Of a DNA stretch of 64,000 nt, positions 50,501 through 62,018 are shown piece after piece. The notes under the pieces are model-generated. The model was not told the origin of the DNA. It did no database searches and was given only the letters and a program-made list of their open reading frames with translations. Source of the DNA: Motacilla alba alba (lineage: Eukaryota > Chordata > Aves > Passeriformes > Motacillidae); contig NC_052031.1 of assembly GCF_015832195.1 (NCBI RefSeq), positions 13,021,850-13,085,849 on the forward strand, in the 5' to 3' direction. Numbering within the stretch: position 1 is the first letter of the stretch; each line of letters starts with the position of its first letter. The position numbers were made by a program, and so were the translations under genes.

Positions 50501-52619
50501 AGAAGCCAGATGCAAATTTATGAATTTCATTGATTTTAAAAGGTAGCTGATGGCGTCTGTGGAGAGCCTCTTTGACACAAGCACATCATGTGCTGTTTCA
50601 GAGAATATTATTCAATCAAGTAATTGAGAGTGCATCAGAAGGAGAAAGCTACGGAATAAACGGTTTGAAATAAATTATTACAAACAGTTGATGAGTTGTT
50701 ACGCATTCAATTTTCTTTATTTTTCTGGTTATATTTCAAAAGTAAAAGTTCATAGGGAAGAAAACTAGACATGCTGTACTTGCAAGGTCAACGACAGATA
50801 TTCTGAGTTCAGAGGTTCAGAAAATGCTATTTGTGAAACCTTGGGAGGTACTTATGTTTACTTCTAGAAGTCAAAAGTCAAGTGTCTTACTTGCAGAAGT
50901 TGAGTGAACAAGGTGAGTGATCTCATGCAATTACCATGGGCAGAATGTGTCTTGTCCTGCTGTGCTAGACTGTACCTCTGCAACCTGCTATAGGTTATTG
51001 CTCATGGTGAACCTTGTGTGCAGCAGAACTGTGAATAAAACAGGACACAGTCCCTTAAGATCAGGGAAGATTTTAGCAACATCTCTCCTTCCAGTCTGAC
51101 CTTTTGCCTGTTCCTGTGGGATAGCAGGCTTCTGCAGTGGCTGTGGAAGGTGAATGCCCCTCAGCTCCATGGAGTTTCTTGATGGAGACAAGAGCCTTGG
51201 AGAGGGGTTCTTTGCCCAAATGTAACAGCTTGTAAGCATGAAAAACTGACAAAAATGATCCTGTGCCTCTTGGAGAGACATTTCTGTACTGACCCATCTC
51301 AGCTTGCCAGGGCCCAACAGAGATGTGGTTGCTGTGCCTGCACCCACAAATTAGGCAGGTACAGAGTCCCCTACTGTTGCAGAGTCAGCTGGCACACTGG
51401 CCAGCATCCACACTATTACAATTTTCACCTTCTAAAAATGGGTCAGTAGACTCATTCTGTTGGGAACCATTCCTGGCATGTCCTAACTTGCAAACTGTGC
51501 CCTGGCAATATTTTGGAAGATTGTTAGATGGAACAGACTAAAAACACTCCTGTGACACATGCTGAGGGACAATTCTAACAATTTAATAGTGTCAAGTCAA
51601 GTTTCATTGCCTGGTAATGCTCCCCAGTACTGTTTCATTTAGACAGAACCAATGTGTAGCCAAGTCTCAAAATGAGGAGCTCAAGAATTAGCTGTGCAGG
51701 AAAGTTAAGGTAACATGGAATTTTTTCCTTTAATTTGAACAAATTTTTAACTGCAACTTAGTGCCATAGTATAAATTTCTGATTTGCTTTGTTTAAATTG
51801 TCAACAAATAATCTCTGGATTAAAAATGTATATAAAAAGTAGTTATCTTTGAAACTAGACTTAGTAATCACCTTGAAAAAGACAGATGTTTGTAACCTTT
51901 GGCAAGAGGAAGAAGTGATCAACAATGTAGAACAAACCATAAAAAAAGGTTTTGACTTAGAGACAGTTGAAGAATGTTACCCATGAGCCCAAAAATCATA
52001 AATGAGACTTCTCTCTGATGTAGACTGAGTGTTTCAAAATCAGATTTCCCACAGGTATCTTCAGCTTGGCTAATACATCTTTGAACACTATAAAACTGTT
52101 CTGCATTGAGTGCATACACTTAAGGGACATTCAGCGTAATTTCACAAAGAGTTAATTCAAAGTTTTAAGATTAATTTCGTGAGGGAAGTATTAGACTTTC
52201 CATGAAAATAAAATTATTCATCCTTGTATATTTATGTTCCTCTGAAGAAAGTTAATTGTTACTTGGTTGCTGCATCTTAGTATTTAGCCTTCCTATTACT
52301 GGTGAAGTTATGTTAGACCATCATTAAAATAAAAAGGTTGAAATTGCAATGCATGGTCATTATGCTGGAAAAATATAGTTCCAAGCATTCCAAACATGCA
52401 GATGTCTTACCAGCCACAGTCACTTGTGTTTAGCTCCTGTCAGACGCTTGTATTTGGTCGGATTCCTCTGTTGGTGTGGCAGCACCACGTTGGTGTGGCT
52501 CACCAGCAGTCACTTCCCAGGTGACTTGGCTGTTTGTCAGCTTTGAGGAGCGAGGGGACAGTGCTGGCACAGGGAAAGGCTGTGCAGCTCAGGGTAGGGA
52601 ACAGTGGAGACTCTCACAG

Positions 52620-52738
52620 GCCATCAGGTCACAATGCTGAGTAACCTGCTCCAGGGGACCCTGCTGGAATAGGGAGGTGGGACTGGATGGACCTCCAGTT
52701 GTGCCTTCCAGCGTCACCCAGTCCGTGATTCTGTGAGG
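52620..52738 (+). mobile_element. Short CR1 LINE 3' end, plus orientation
   Basis: The text around CTGCTCCAGGGGACCCTGC, GGTGGGACTGGATGGACCTC and GTGATTCTGTGAG matches the extreme 3' end of CR1, including a version of the terminal ATTCTRTGA octamer at 52728-52736. Only about 120 bp is recognisable. It is immediately followed by an 11-bp minisatellite. Confidence 0.8.
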
Positions 52739-52744
52739 GAAGAG

Positions 52745-52799
52745 GGGATGGCAATGGGATGGCAATGGGATGGCAATGGGATGGCAATGGGATGGCAAT
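52745..52799 (+). repeat. Five-copy 11-bp minisatellite (GGGATGGCAAT)
   Basis: Five perfect consecutive copies of GGGATGGCAAT start a few bases after the CR1 3' end. The minus-strand frames through it give a Pro-Ser-His-Cys/Ile-Ala-Ile-Pro peptide repeat that has no coding meaning. Being perfect, the array is expected to vary in copy number. Confidence 0.95.
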
Positions 52800-55700
52800 G
52801 AGATGCTGCTCTGGACAGGACTTATGTGGTCCTGGCATGTACTTTGTGAAGTATTTCCAGCTGATTCAGGGCAATGCTGACATAATTAAGGATTCATTGT
52901 GATATTTCATGTGGGATTCTGGACACTGATGTGCAGTTCTGAATGAGTAGCTTCAAAAAGGAAAACCAGTGAGTGGCGTGAGACGTGTCTTGGAAAAAGA
53001 AAACTAGGAAAGCTTGGTTAGTTCAATGTGGAAAGAGGAAGGTTGATAGGATGTCTGTCCTGACTTAAAATACCTGGAACAGCTAAGAACAAGAGGAAAA
53101 TAAAAGAACTGTTTGAGTCACTGATTTTTTTTCTTTGACTTGATTTGGTTTCCTAAACTTTTCCCAAAGGTGGTACTACATGTCATGTAGCATTGGTAGA
53201 ACAAATCACAGCCTGTTGGCCTACTTTGCTGTTGCTGTTTGCTCTTTGGTATTTTTTAAAAATCTCAGAAGTAGTTTATGAACCCTCTGGAATGCTTGGA
53301 CTGTAGAGTGAAAACTAATGGTTCTAAACTCATGGCTAACTATGGCATGAGAAGAAATGGATATCATCTGGATATAAATCACTTCAGACTGAAAATTACA
53401 AGGTGGTTTCAAACTATTAGAGCAGAAAGGTTCTACAGCAACTTTCTGAAGGAAGGAGATTTGGTAAAATACTGAGCTATGTAGTAGAAACAGATGAATA
53501 TCTGAAAGGCATTACAAAATGCAGTGTTTGTAACAGTGTGTTTTCTTCCTCTTTCTCATTTCTGAAAACAAACTCATCTGGGTGAATGCTCTTTTGTATT
53601 CTACTCCCATTTATTCTGTTTTTTAAAGCAGCATCACTTCTATCTCAGCGACTTCCAGGATTAAAAATAGACATGGACCAAGATCTGTACATCTTTCAAG
53701 TGAGATTCATTCCTACCTGGCATTCTGATCAAACAGGCAAGGGCTTTCCTTAAATTACCAGCAAAACTGTAAAACTTTGGCAACATCAGCAGTTGCAGTG
53801 GTATGCTTCAAATTTTCTCTGCCTTCAGCATTTTCACACAACTTGAATATTAGATTCCCTTAAGAAAATATCGTTTATGTTATCTAAGTGCTGGTGCTTA
53901 AAAGTGAAAGCAGTCAAAAAAAGAAATCTTTAAAATATTCTATATCAAGGTTTCAGGAAAACAGTTTTACAAATAGTCAGTTCTGTGACTAACTTGAGGT
54001 GTAATTTTGCCTAGGATGTTTCCTGGAGAAGTTTTCCCTTGTTAGTTTCCCATGCACCATTATTTTGTGTTGCCATGCTGTTACGTAAACAATCTTTCTA
54101 AATAGTTGAGAAACTCATAAAATCTCTTCATCTTTTTGATACACATCTGCCTGTGTCATGTTTTGGGTGAATAGGTTGGTGTCAAGTATGTTGGGTGTGA
54201 AAGAAGGGACCCTTAGAGGGGTCCTTGCTCACACAGGATGAAGTAGCAGGGCCACGCTGAGTTCCCTGCTCTGTCCTTGCTGCCTCTTTTCCTGCCTCCT
54301 GCAGCAGTTTCAGAGAGGGAGAGAGAGGAGGGGGCACTTTTTAAACAGGATAAACAAGTGTTCAGTGCATCAAATAACTGTATTTTAGGCAGATCCTGAG
54401 CTTCCAGTGAAACACTGTTGATGGTCTACATGTCTATGAAAGCTCTTGCATGCAGTGTGGATACTTACAAATGCTGTTCAGGATTTTGCACCCTGGGAGG
54501 GACAGATCTGCAGATGCAAGGGTCTGGGTTTAAATTTAGTCTTACTGAATTCAGTGAGTTTATGTTTGAACCTAAGATGGTATATTTAATAACTGAGTGT
54601 TAAATATGTAAGACAGCATTTCATTTAATTTTAGCTGTATGGTACACTGGAGGAATTGTGCCAAGGCAAAAGTGAGGTGATCTGTGAAATTGTTACTGCA
54701 GTTTTGTTTCTTCACTAGAGATGTAGTTTCTTTTATTCCCAGGGGCTACTTTTCCCCAAATCAAGCCTGGACCAAATGCAAGTCACACTTGTACAGACAG
54801 CTCCATTTTACCTTGCCCTTCATCAGGTGACGGGTAAGCACAGATTCAAGAGCAGGGATGAGCCAGAGAATGTCCAATGAGACACTCAACTGCACATATC
54901 TAGCTTAGATATCAGACTGCAGTAGGGTGAAAGGACCATTGGCTTTGGCAGAGCTACCCTGGCTGTGGCAGGGCCAGTCCAGTGTTTCTGCAGTACATCC
55001 AGGAGCAGTCAGGCCCTTAGGATATGATGTCAGTCTGCAGTAGCCAAGCCATCAAGCAGTTGCCTAGATCCAATTTTCTGGGTTTAAAATGCTGGGGGAT
55101 CCTGTCTGACCTCTGACTTCTATTTCAGCAGGACACAGGTCTCCCGTAGGTTCTCTGTCATCTACATACACGTCTCACAAACAGGAGAACAGCTCAAGTG
55201 ATTAGGCAGCAGCCTGCTGGTAAAATGAATCAAACCCTGGCTCTGCTCTCAACTTGCCTGTATAACTTTCACTTGGGTTTCGTAGTGTAGAGCTGAATCC
55301 CACCCACTGACGATGCTTGCTTGTGTCTTGAATTTATGAAGCTGAGTTTAGGGAGGATTGTTTCTGATTAGCAATATTCTGTCAATCACAGTTCCTTCTT
55401 AATAGTTCCTTCCTTCTGTCTGGGATTAAAATAAAGCCACAGTGTCATGAATGCAGGTATCAGAAAACGATAAGGGAATTTGAATTGCCTGATGCTAAAG
55501 GAGATTAGCGGATGGTGTATGAAGAGCTGCAAAATATGTATTGGCAATTGCTAAAGAAAGCTGTTGTTATTTATTGCTTCCATTTATCATTGTACTAAAA
55601 GTCAAGTTCTAATCATTTAAGTAAATACCTCAGTTCTGCTGAGCCTCAGTGATGCATAGCAGAGAGGAACAAGTGAATGTGCACCTAACATCAATTTCTG

Positions 55701-56889
55701 AAAAATCTGAATGGTCTAAAATGAAATCACGTTAGTATTTTTTATATCAGTTCTCCAGTGCCTTAGTTTTTAAACCTGTATCCTCAACAGGCATTGTGAT
55801 AGGTCATTAATTTATATGTGGATTTAGCCAATTGAAAAAAGGGGCAAGGAAAGTCATTGTAAATGAATGCTCATTCTTTTGGTCTGTAAAATAATGTATT
55901 TAAATTGTGAATTCTCAAGTTCTCCTAGAGTACATTATGGTATTATTGTGCTGGTCTAGAATCTGTTACTGTCAGTGAAAAGCTGGTTGTTTCAACAGAA
56001 TATATCAGTTGAGCAAAGGATTTATAAGCACATGCTTTGATGGACTGGAAAGATGTTTTGAGTGTTTGGCTTAATTGAAATCTGAAAAATGTGCCCACCC
56101 ATCTGAGGTTATGGGTGTCAATCAAATATTTCCTGTACGCGCTTTTCCATTATTTATACAAATACATGCATTATAATAAATAATAGAGCAGCAGATCCCT
56201 GCCAGAAAATTTAGAAGTTGACTTCTAAGGACCTTTCAGCAGTCCTGACTTGGTAATGAGCAATTTTGCTCTTGAAAATAATCCCATTGTGTCTATGACA
56301 TTCAGTATTAGAGAAGCTATTAATTCTTATACTAGACTTAGGGCTTCCAAAGAGGAATGGCTGTGTGGTCATTTGGTACATAACATTCTGCTAGCATGGA
56401 GCCACATTAGGATGCAGTGAGAGACAGGAAGGTGGGAGTTAATACGTGTTTTATTACTGCAGAGCTTAGTAGCAGTCTTAAGTTAGCATGAGTGAAAGTA
56501 ATTCATTATCTCATGGCTAGTGTACCAAGTTGTCATGTACTATAAAATGTATAAGCACATATTGTATAAAAAGGTCTACAGCAAGAATTTCCCTAACAGT
56601 TGATTGGAGAGTTGTAAAATTAAGTATAGTATCACTCCTTAAGAAGTAGAGTGCACTCTAACTACTGGGTGAGTGCAGTGTGAGTCAGTCCCTTGAAGAG
56701 CAGGATCCAAGTGCTGTCTCTCAATGTAATCAAAGACCACAGGAATGAAAGTAAAGTATTTGTGCAATTAAGATTATGAACATAAACTGCTACCTAAGTA
56801 ACTAGCCAGGCAACTGTCAATAATGCATTTATATTTCTTACTAACCTAAATAATTTAAGTAATAATAGGTTTCCAACCTTCACAGTTAC

Positions 56890-56890
<1 letters not shown>

Positions 56891-56931
<41 letters not shown>
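56891..56931 (+). repeat. 41-bp uninterrupted poly(A) tract
   Basis: Forty-one consecutive A residues follow CACAGTTACC and precede GACCTTACATTG. No AATAAA lies within the usual 10-30 bp upstream and no spliced-gene sequence is recognisable on its left. It is therefore listed as a simple repeat, not as the tail of a processed pseudogene. Confidence 0.95.
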
Positions 56932-56933
<2 letters not shown>

Positions 56934-57189
56934 CCTTACATTGAGGTTACTGCCTACTGTCTCTCCCTCTCTCCTTCCCTCCCTTTTCCTTGTGTTCCCA
57001 CAGAACAATGTCCCTACTGAGATGGGAAGCCCCCCTAGAGCAGGGACTGGATTTGATTTGAACAGAGCCAGCATAAGCTGAATCCTGATTGTGGCCTCCA
57101 GCTTTGACTGCCGTGCAAATTGCAGTAGAAATAATAATTATCGTTTGAATTGTATCTGAGTGGTGTGAGTAGCATAAGCTTGATGAGCT

Positions 57190-57330
57190 CCCCAGTTTGC
57201 AACAATAGTAACTATGTACGGAGCAGAGCCTGCTGTGCGACCTTGGGGAAGTCATTTCACCTCTCTGGGCTTTCCTGGCTATAAAATGAGAGCAGGATAA
57301 TTTCTTTAAAAATGCTCTACAGGCATGGAC
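57190..57330 (+). mobile_element. MIR-like SINE core
   Basis: The segment around 57232-57300 contains GCTGTGCGACCTTGGGGAAG, TCATTTCACCTCTCTGGGC and TATAAAATGAGAGCAGGATAA. These align in order with the conserved core of MIR-type SINEs (GTGTGACCTTGGGCAAGTCA, then CCTCTCTGGGCCTCAG, then TGTAAAATGGG.ATAATAA). MIR/CORE-SINEs are old amniote elements and rare but present in birds. Tails on both sides are too diverged for exact edges. Confidence 0.7.
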
Positions 57331-60300
57331 TGTTATTACTGCAAAGAAATGATTGCATGCTGATCCTGGTCTGCTTTGTGCAACATGACCCCTTGCCCTC
57401 ACAGAAACTCAGAGACCTCTAGGCCATCTTAGAGGTAGTCAGTGTAAACAAGGAAAAATGGTAATTACCTAAAAAAGGAAAAGGCAAAATTAAACATATT
57501 TGTGGATGTACATCACTGTGAGCAACCATCTGCTGAATGATAAATAGTGGCATACATACATAAACACACTGTGTTGTCATTCCAAACAGCATATTCTGTG
57601 TGTTCATCTCTGCATTAATGAGGGACTCGGCTCGGCTTTGACATCTGTCACTTTGCACTCATGGCAGTGCAGATCTGAATTTGAGAATAAAATTCATGGT
57701 TGCTTATTTTAGCCTTTTATTCCATATACTGGAAGTACTTGCGGTGCAACTTGTGGCCAAATCATGTTTTTCCCTTGGACAACAAGACCAAGATGAGTGC
57801 ACAGCATAAGCAGATGACATAGCTTGAAATGCATCAGTTCAGGAACCCAAACAGGTACCAAGGCTGTCATCAGCACGGGCAGGCTTGAGAGACTGTTTCC
57901 CTACAGAGGAATGACTGACAGATAAGCAAGGTTTAGCTAATCCTATTTATTTGGTCACTCCAGCATTCATCCAAGTGTTACACTTTCTTTTTGACTTGCC
58001 TTTTCTTTCAGAAAACAACTGCAGCAAAGCCAGATATATAGCTCATGGCTCATTTGCTCACAGTGCCAGCGAGTGTCTCTACAGTGATTCTCTTTTGAGC
58101 GTACATGAGTGACAGATTGTTCAGACCACTGGTTCTCAGCATCCCCAGCACACTGGTGTTCTGCAGGGTGTTCTGCTGGCAAGAAGTGCTGCAGGGAGCA
58201 GATGTACACTTGATACATGAGGAGTTACCAAAGACAGTCGAGCCACATCCTGGGACCTTGCCGATGAGTGCGCTAGCTTTAAATTCACACAAGCTTTAGC
58301 ATTCCACTTTTCCCTTCTTCCTATACATGTTCTGGTTGCTCAGCTGTGGCTGTTTTGAGTGCATAGGTGATGGGATGCAGGAAAGATGGCATGCACAGAG
58401 AAGAGGATCTAATTACACAGTGACAGAGGAACAGCAGCCAACACTGATTTTCTGCAACTGAGCGGAGAGAGGCAACCTTACCTTGATCAGAAGAACCAAA
58501 TCTTGGGGACTTTCTGTGCACTGCACCATGAAGCAGAATTTAGTTTGTCTCAATAAGGAAGGAGGACTTTCTCCTTCTTCACCACTGGCTCCACTTAGAG
58601 AGGTATTTTCCTTACAAATATATTTACCCTTTTTGAAAACAGTATATGAAGCTGTGCTAATTCTCACACAAGGCATGCTGGTGAGAAAATACAGGTAGCA
58701 CAGAATTACAGGAATGGATAAGTAAGCCCTTTTTGTGTGGTCATGCTTGATGGCTGCCCAAGTGAGTTCTACAGCAAAATTTTAAAAGATAGGTAGTCGT
58801 TTTGTGGTACATTGCTGCAAGTTAGATTCCTGGTGTCTGAAAAAATAGAGAACCTGTGAATTGTCTCTGAGAAATTCTCAAAGGCTGCTTGTGCTATGTA
58901 TGCTCTGGTTGTCACTTGCAGCTCTGGCAAAAGAACTGATGTGAGCCTGGAAGTTAAGGGATAATAGTGAAACTCCAGGTAAATAATCCTTGTTATTGTA
59001 CTACAAGTATATCTGTTTCTTCTCTAATGCAAATACCCATCTGGGAAGAGTTTCCTTCCAAAAAGCATAAAAGCAATAAGAAGATAACAATTTTCACCCA
59101 AGACTAGTAACCTGGCAAAGATCTGGAGACTGTTCCTGAGCTGTGAGTGTTACCTGCAGAGATGGTGGATGGATAATTTCAATCAAAAACACTTTGAAAA
59201 ATCTGACATGGGGCACTGTTCCAGGAAAGCAGTGCCAAGGATAATTTTATTCTTCAGTGAGTTTTTTGGGTGGTACTTACCTTATGCACTGAGAACCTTT
59301 TATGGGTTATTTCTTGAGCCACATTTTGCCAATGAAACTTCTGCTCTACAGCCAGGGAACACTTCTGTCTGGGGGAAAAAAATCCATAGTGTTGGCAGCA
59401 GATTTTATGACATATTGGGTGATGTCATTAAGGGAGCTGTTAGCAATCTGTCACTTACAGAGCAGCTTCAACTAGTCCAACGTAAGGGAAGTGATTTAAT
59501 TCCATGTCTGCTTGGATTTCTCCTATATAATCAGTGGAGGCTCAGGAGAGTTAGGAGGCACAGCATGATCCTCTCCTGATTACTTTGCTGTCATTTCCAA
59601 TTTATGGCCTAAAATACAAGAGAATAAAGTCTTCATGCCCAGAGGGGCTCATGAGGGGTTGGTACAGGGGTTCCCCCAAATCTTTTAGCTGTGGTGGCTG
59701 CACAGGCAGAGCACTCTTGTGCAAGGACTAAGTAGAGTGACTGTAGCTTCTGACTCTGGTTCTGCAAACATGGCTGCTGACAAATGGCAGGGGGAAGGGA
59801 CCTCTGCAGGTGTGTCCACAGAGGCACGAGGCTCTTCCTGATGAAAGGCAGCACATTAACCCAGCATGCACCTATCCCCTGAAGCTTGTTGTGGCTGTTG
59901 CAACCTTCGTTTCACCTGCAGGCAATTTGATCCTTCCACAAGTTTTCCCATGAAGGGGAAATGGATGTCCCACAAGGAGGACAACTAACTAGAAATGGAA
60001 ACAGGGCATGCTCTTATGCTGCCTCTTTGAAAGCTCCTCAGGTCTTCAGTGTAATATTCTATTTATTTTGGATGTTTGTGGTTTGGGAAGATGGGTTTTC
60101 ATGGGGGCACTGGCATTGGGTCAGCGTCAAACCATGACAGGGTCAAAGAGGAGAACAGCAGAAAATTGTCCTAAATTGTGCTTTGGACAAGCTGCATAGC
60201 ACATCCGGCATCCTCCTGCTTTTCTTGTAGGACACAGGAAGTTGGCTTGGGAGCACCATCACCAGGAACCAGGCTGGTCCTCCTCCCTGTCACTGCAGGG

Positions 60301-61993
60301 TGCAGAGCAGGGTGCTGTGATGCACCACCTTTTGTTGCTCCAGGTTGTTGCCAAAGGATGTGGAAAGCAGAAGCACAGATTGCTTCAGAAAAGGATTAGA
60401 CATTTGAGAGAGAAGAGATGCAGTGATGGCTGTTACTGGTCTGTCACAGCTTCACCCTGTGGGGAGCAGACTGGTGAGAGCAAGGATGGTGTGATTGGGG
60501 AAAACCAATTCATCTTGCTTCTAAATGTCTGATGTTGTCTGCTGTTGAATATGTCACTCCAGACTAGATGAACCGTTGTTCCCACCAAGAGTATCCACTG
60601 TTGTGTATTAGTTGCTCCTCTGCAGGTAGGTTTAAGAGAGATTATTTGTTCTTTCTGTGGGCAATGACATGTTCCAACACTAAGTGCCAGTCAGAGGATT
60701 GCCTGATCATCAGCATCCTGTTTTGAATTTTGAAAATGCTTTGGGAGACTTTTTCTCTTCATAAAATGAATTCATGGATCTATAGAATTCAATGCCAGAC
60801 AGGTCCATTAGTCAGCTTTACTGGGTAGCACACACCATGGAGTTTTACCAAGCTCTTGCTGCACAGAGCTGTATGCTAATACTGCTTCCTTTGCTAGAAA
60901 CTCTAACGAGGTGCAGTGAGTGTCATTCTTTTCCCTTCCCAGGAGATGGCTACTGCATTTATTTTCTCCAGACTTCCTATAATTTAAAAAATACTGTTGT
61001 GGCTGACTGAGTGCATAACATCTGTGGATGAGAAAGGGCCCAAAAGTAGGAGCAGTGTCTCATAATACATAGTTAGCATTTACATAGTGGCTTCCAGCCA
61101 ACTGCTTCAAAATATTTTTTTCCTTAAGGATAGACATATCCACTCTCCCAGTTTTTAACGACCGAAGGCAAAGTGCTCTGCTGTCTGCCAGTTTTTGTGT
61201 TACATCAGTAGCAGAGCCCAGAATAGAGTCCAGCCTCTTCCTCTGCTCTGTTGTTGTCTGGGTCTGAGCAGGCTGGTACAATTCAGGCACAGCCTGTTAT
61301 AGGGCTGGTGGCTGTGCAAGTGGCTGAGCTGGGAAGGAGCAGAGGACCACAGTGCTGTGGCAGATGGCACTTTTGACGTGAAGCTGTTGTCCTTGCAGTC
61401 CTAGGAGGTGCTGGGAATGACGTGGTAAGGATGAGAGGTCAGAGGTGACAGTCCTGAGGTCTGAAGATACATAGTGGGAATCAGAATTGGCAGCAATGTA
61501 GATTCAGATGCAACTGTTGATGATACTTGAATTCTCAAATTTTATTGTAAACTAACCATGAGTCAACTAACCATAAGTGGTCATGAGCCAAGATCCTCTA
61601 GAATCAAAAGTCTTCATGAAAATACAGTGTCACAAAACTCAAGTACATTTTGGAAGGACTAACTGCCATTGAGAGTCATATCAGACCCTCATCTCCAGAA
61701 TTTGGTCTAGAACTCTGAAGGTTAGTGTGACATTTTTTGTGTTCACACAGATCTTCAAGAACCATCTCTCTAAAAAATCACAAAGTTTCTGAGATACTTG
61801 GTGAATTTCTGTGGGTGAGCAGAAACGAGGACAAAATAACAATTGCCCCAGAAACTGCAGCCTGAGATTCAGTGGTAAAAAATTACAAATATATGTTTTT
61901 AGGATAGAAGAGTAACCTAGTAGGAAAACCAGCTAGTAAGACAAAAAAATTAGAAATCTAGGTAAAAGAACAGGGCTGAATGATGAGCCTAGT

Positions 61994-62018
61994 TTTTTTT
62001 TTTTTTAAAAAAAAGGTT
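61994..62018. repeat. T-run followed by A-run (T/A palindromic tract)
   Basis: About 15 T residues are followed directly by about 8-10 A residues, giving a self-complementary tract that could extrude a hairpin. It may simply be slippage DNA. Confidence 0.7.

Noticed and set aside
56300..56931. Processed pseudogene ending in the 41-bp poly(A) run
   Set aside because: There is no AATAAA at the expected distance, no recognisable coding sequence upstream and no target-site duplication that I could find.
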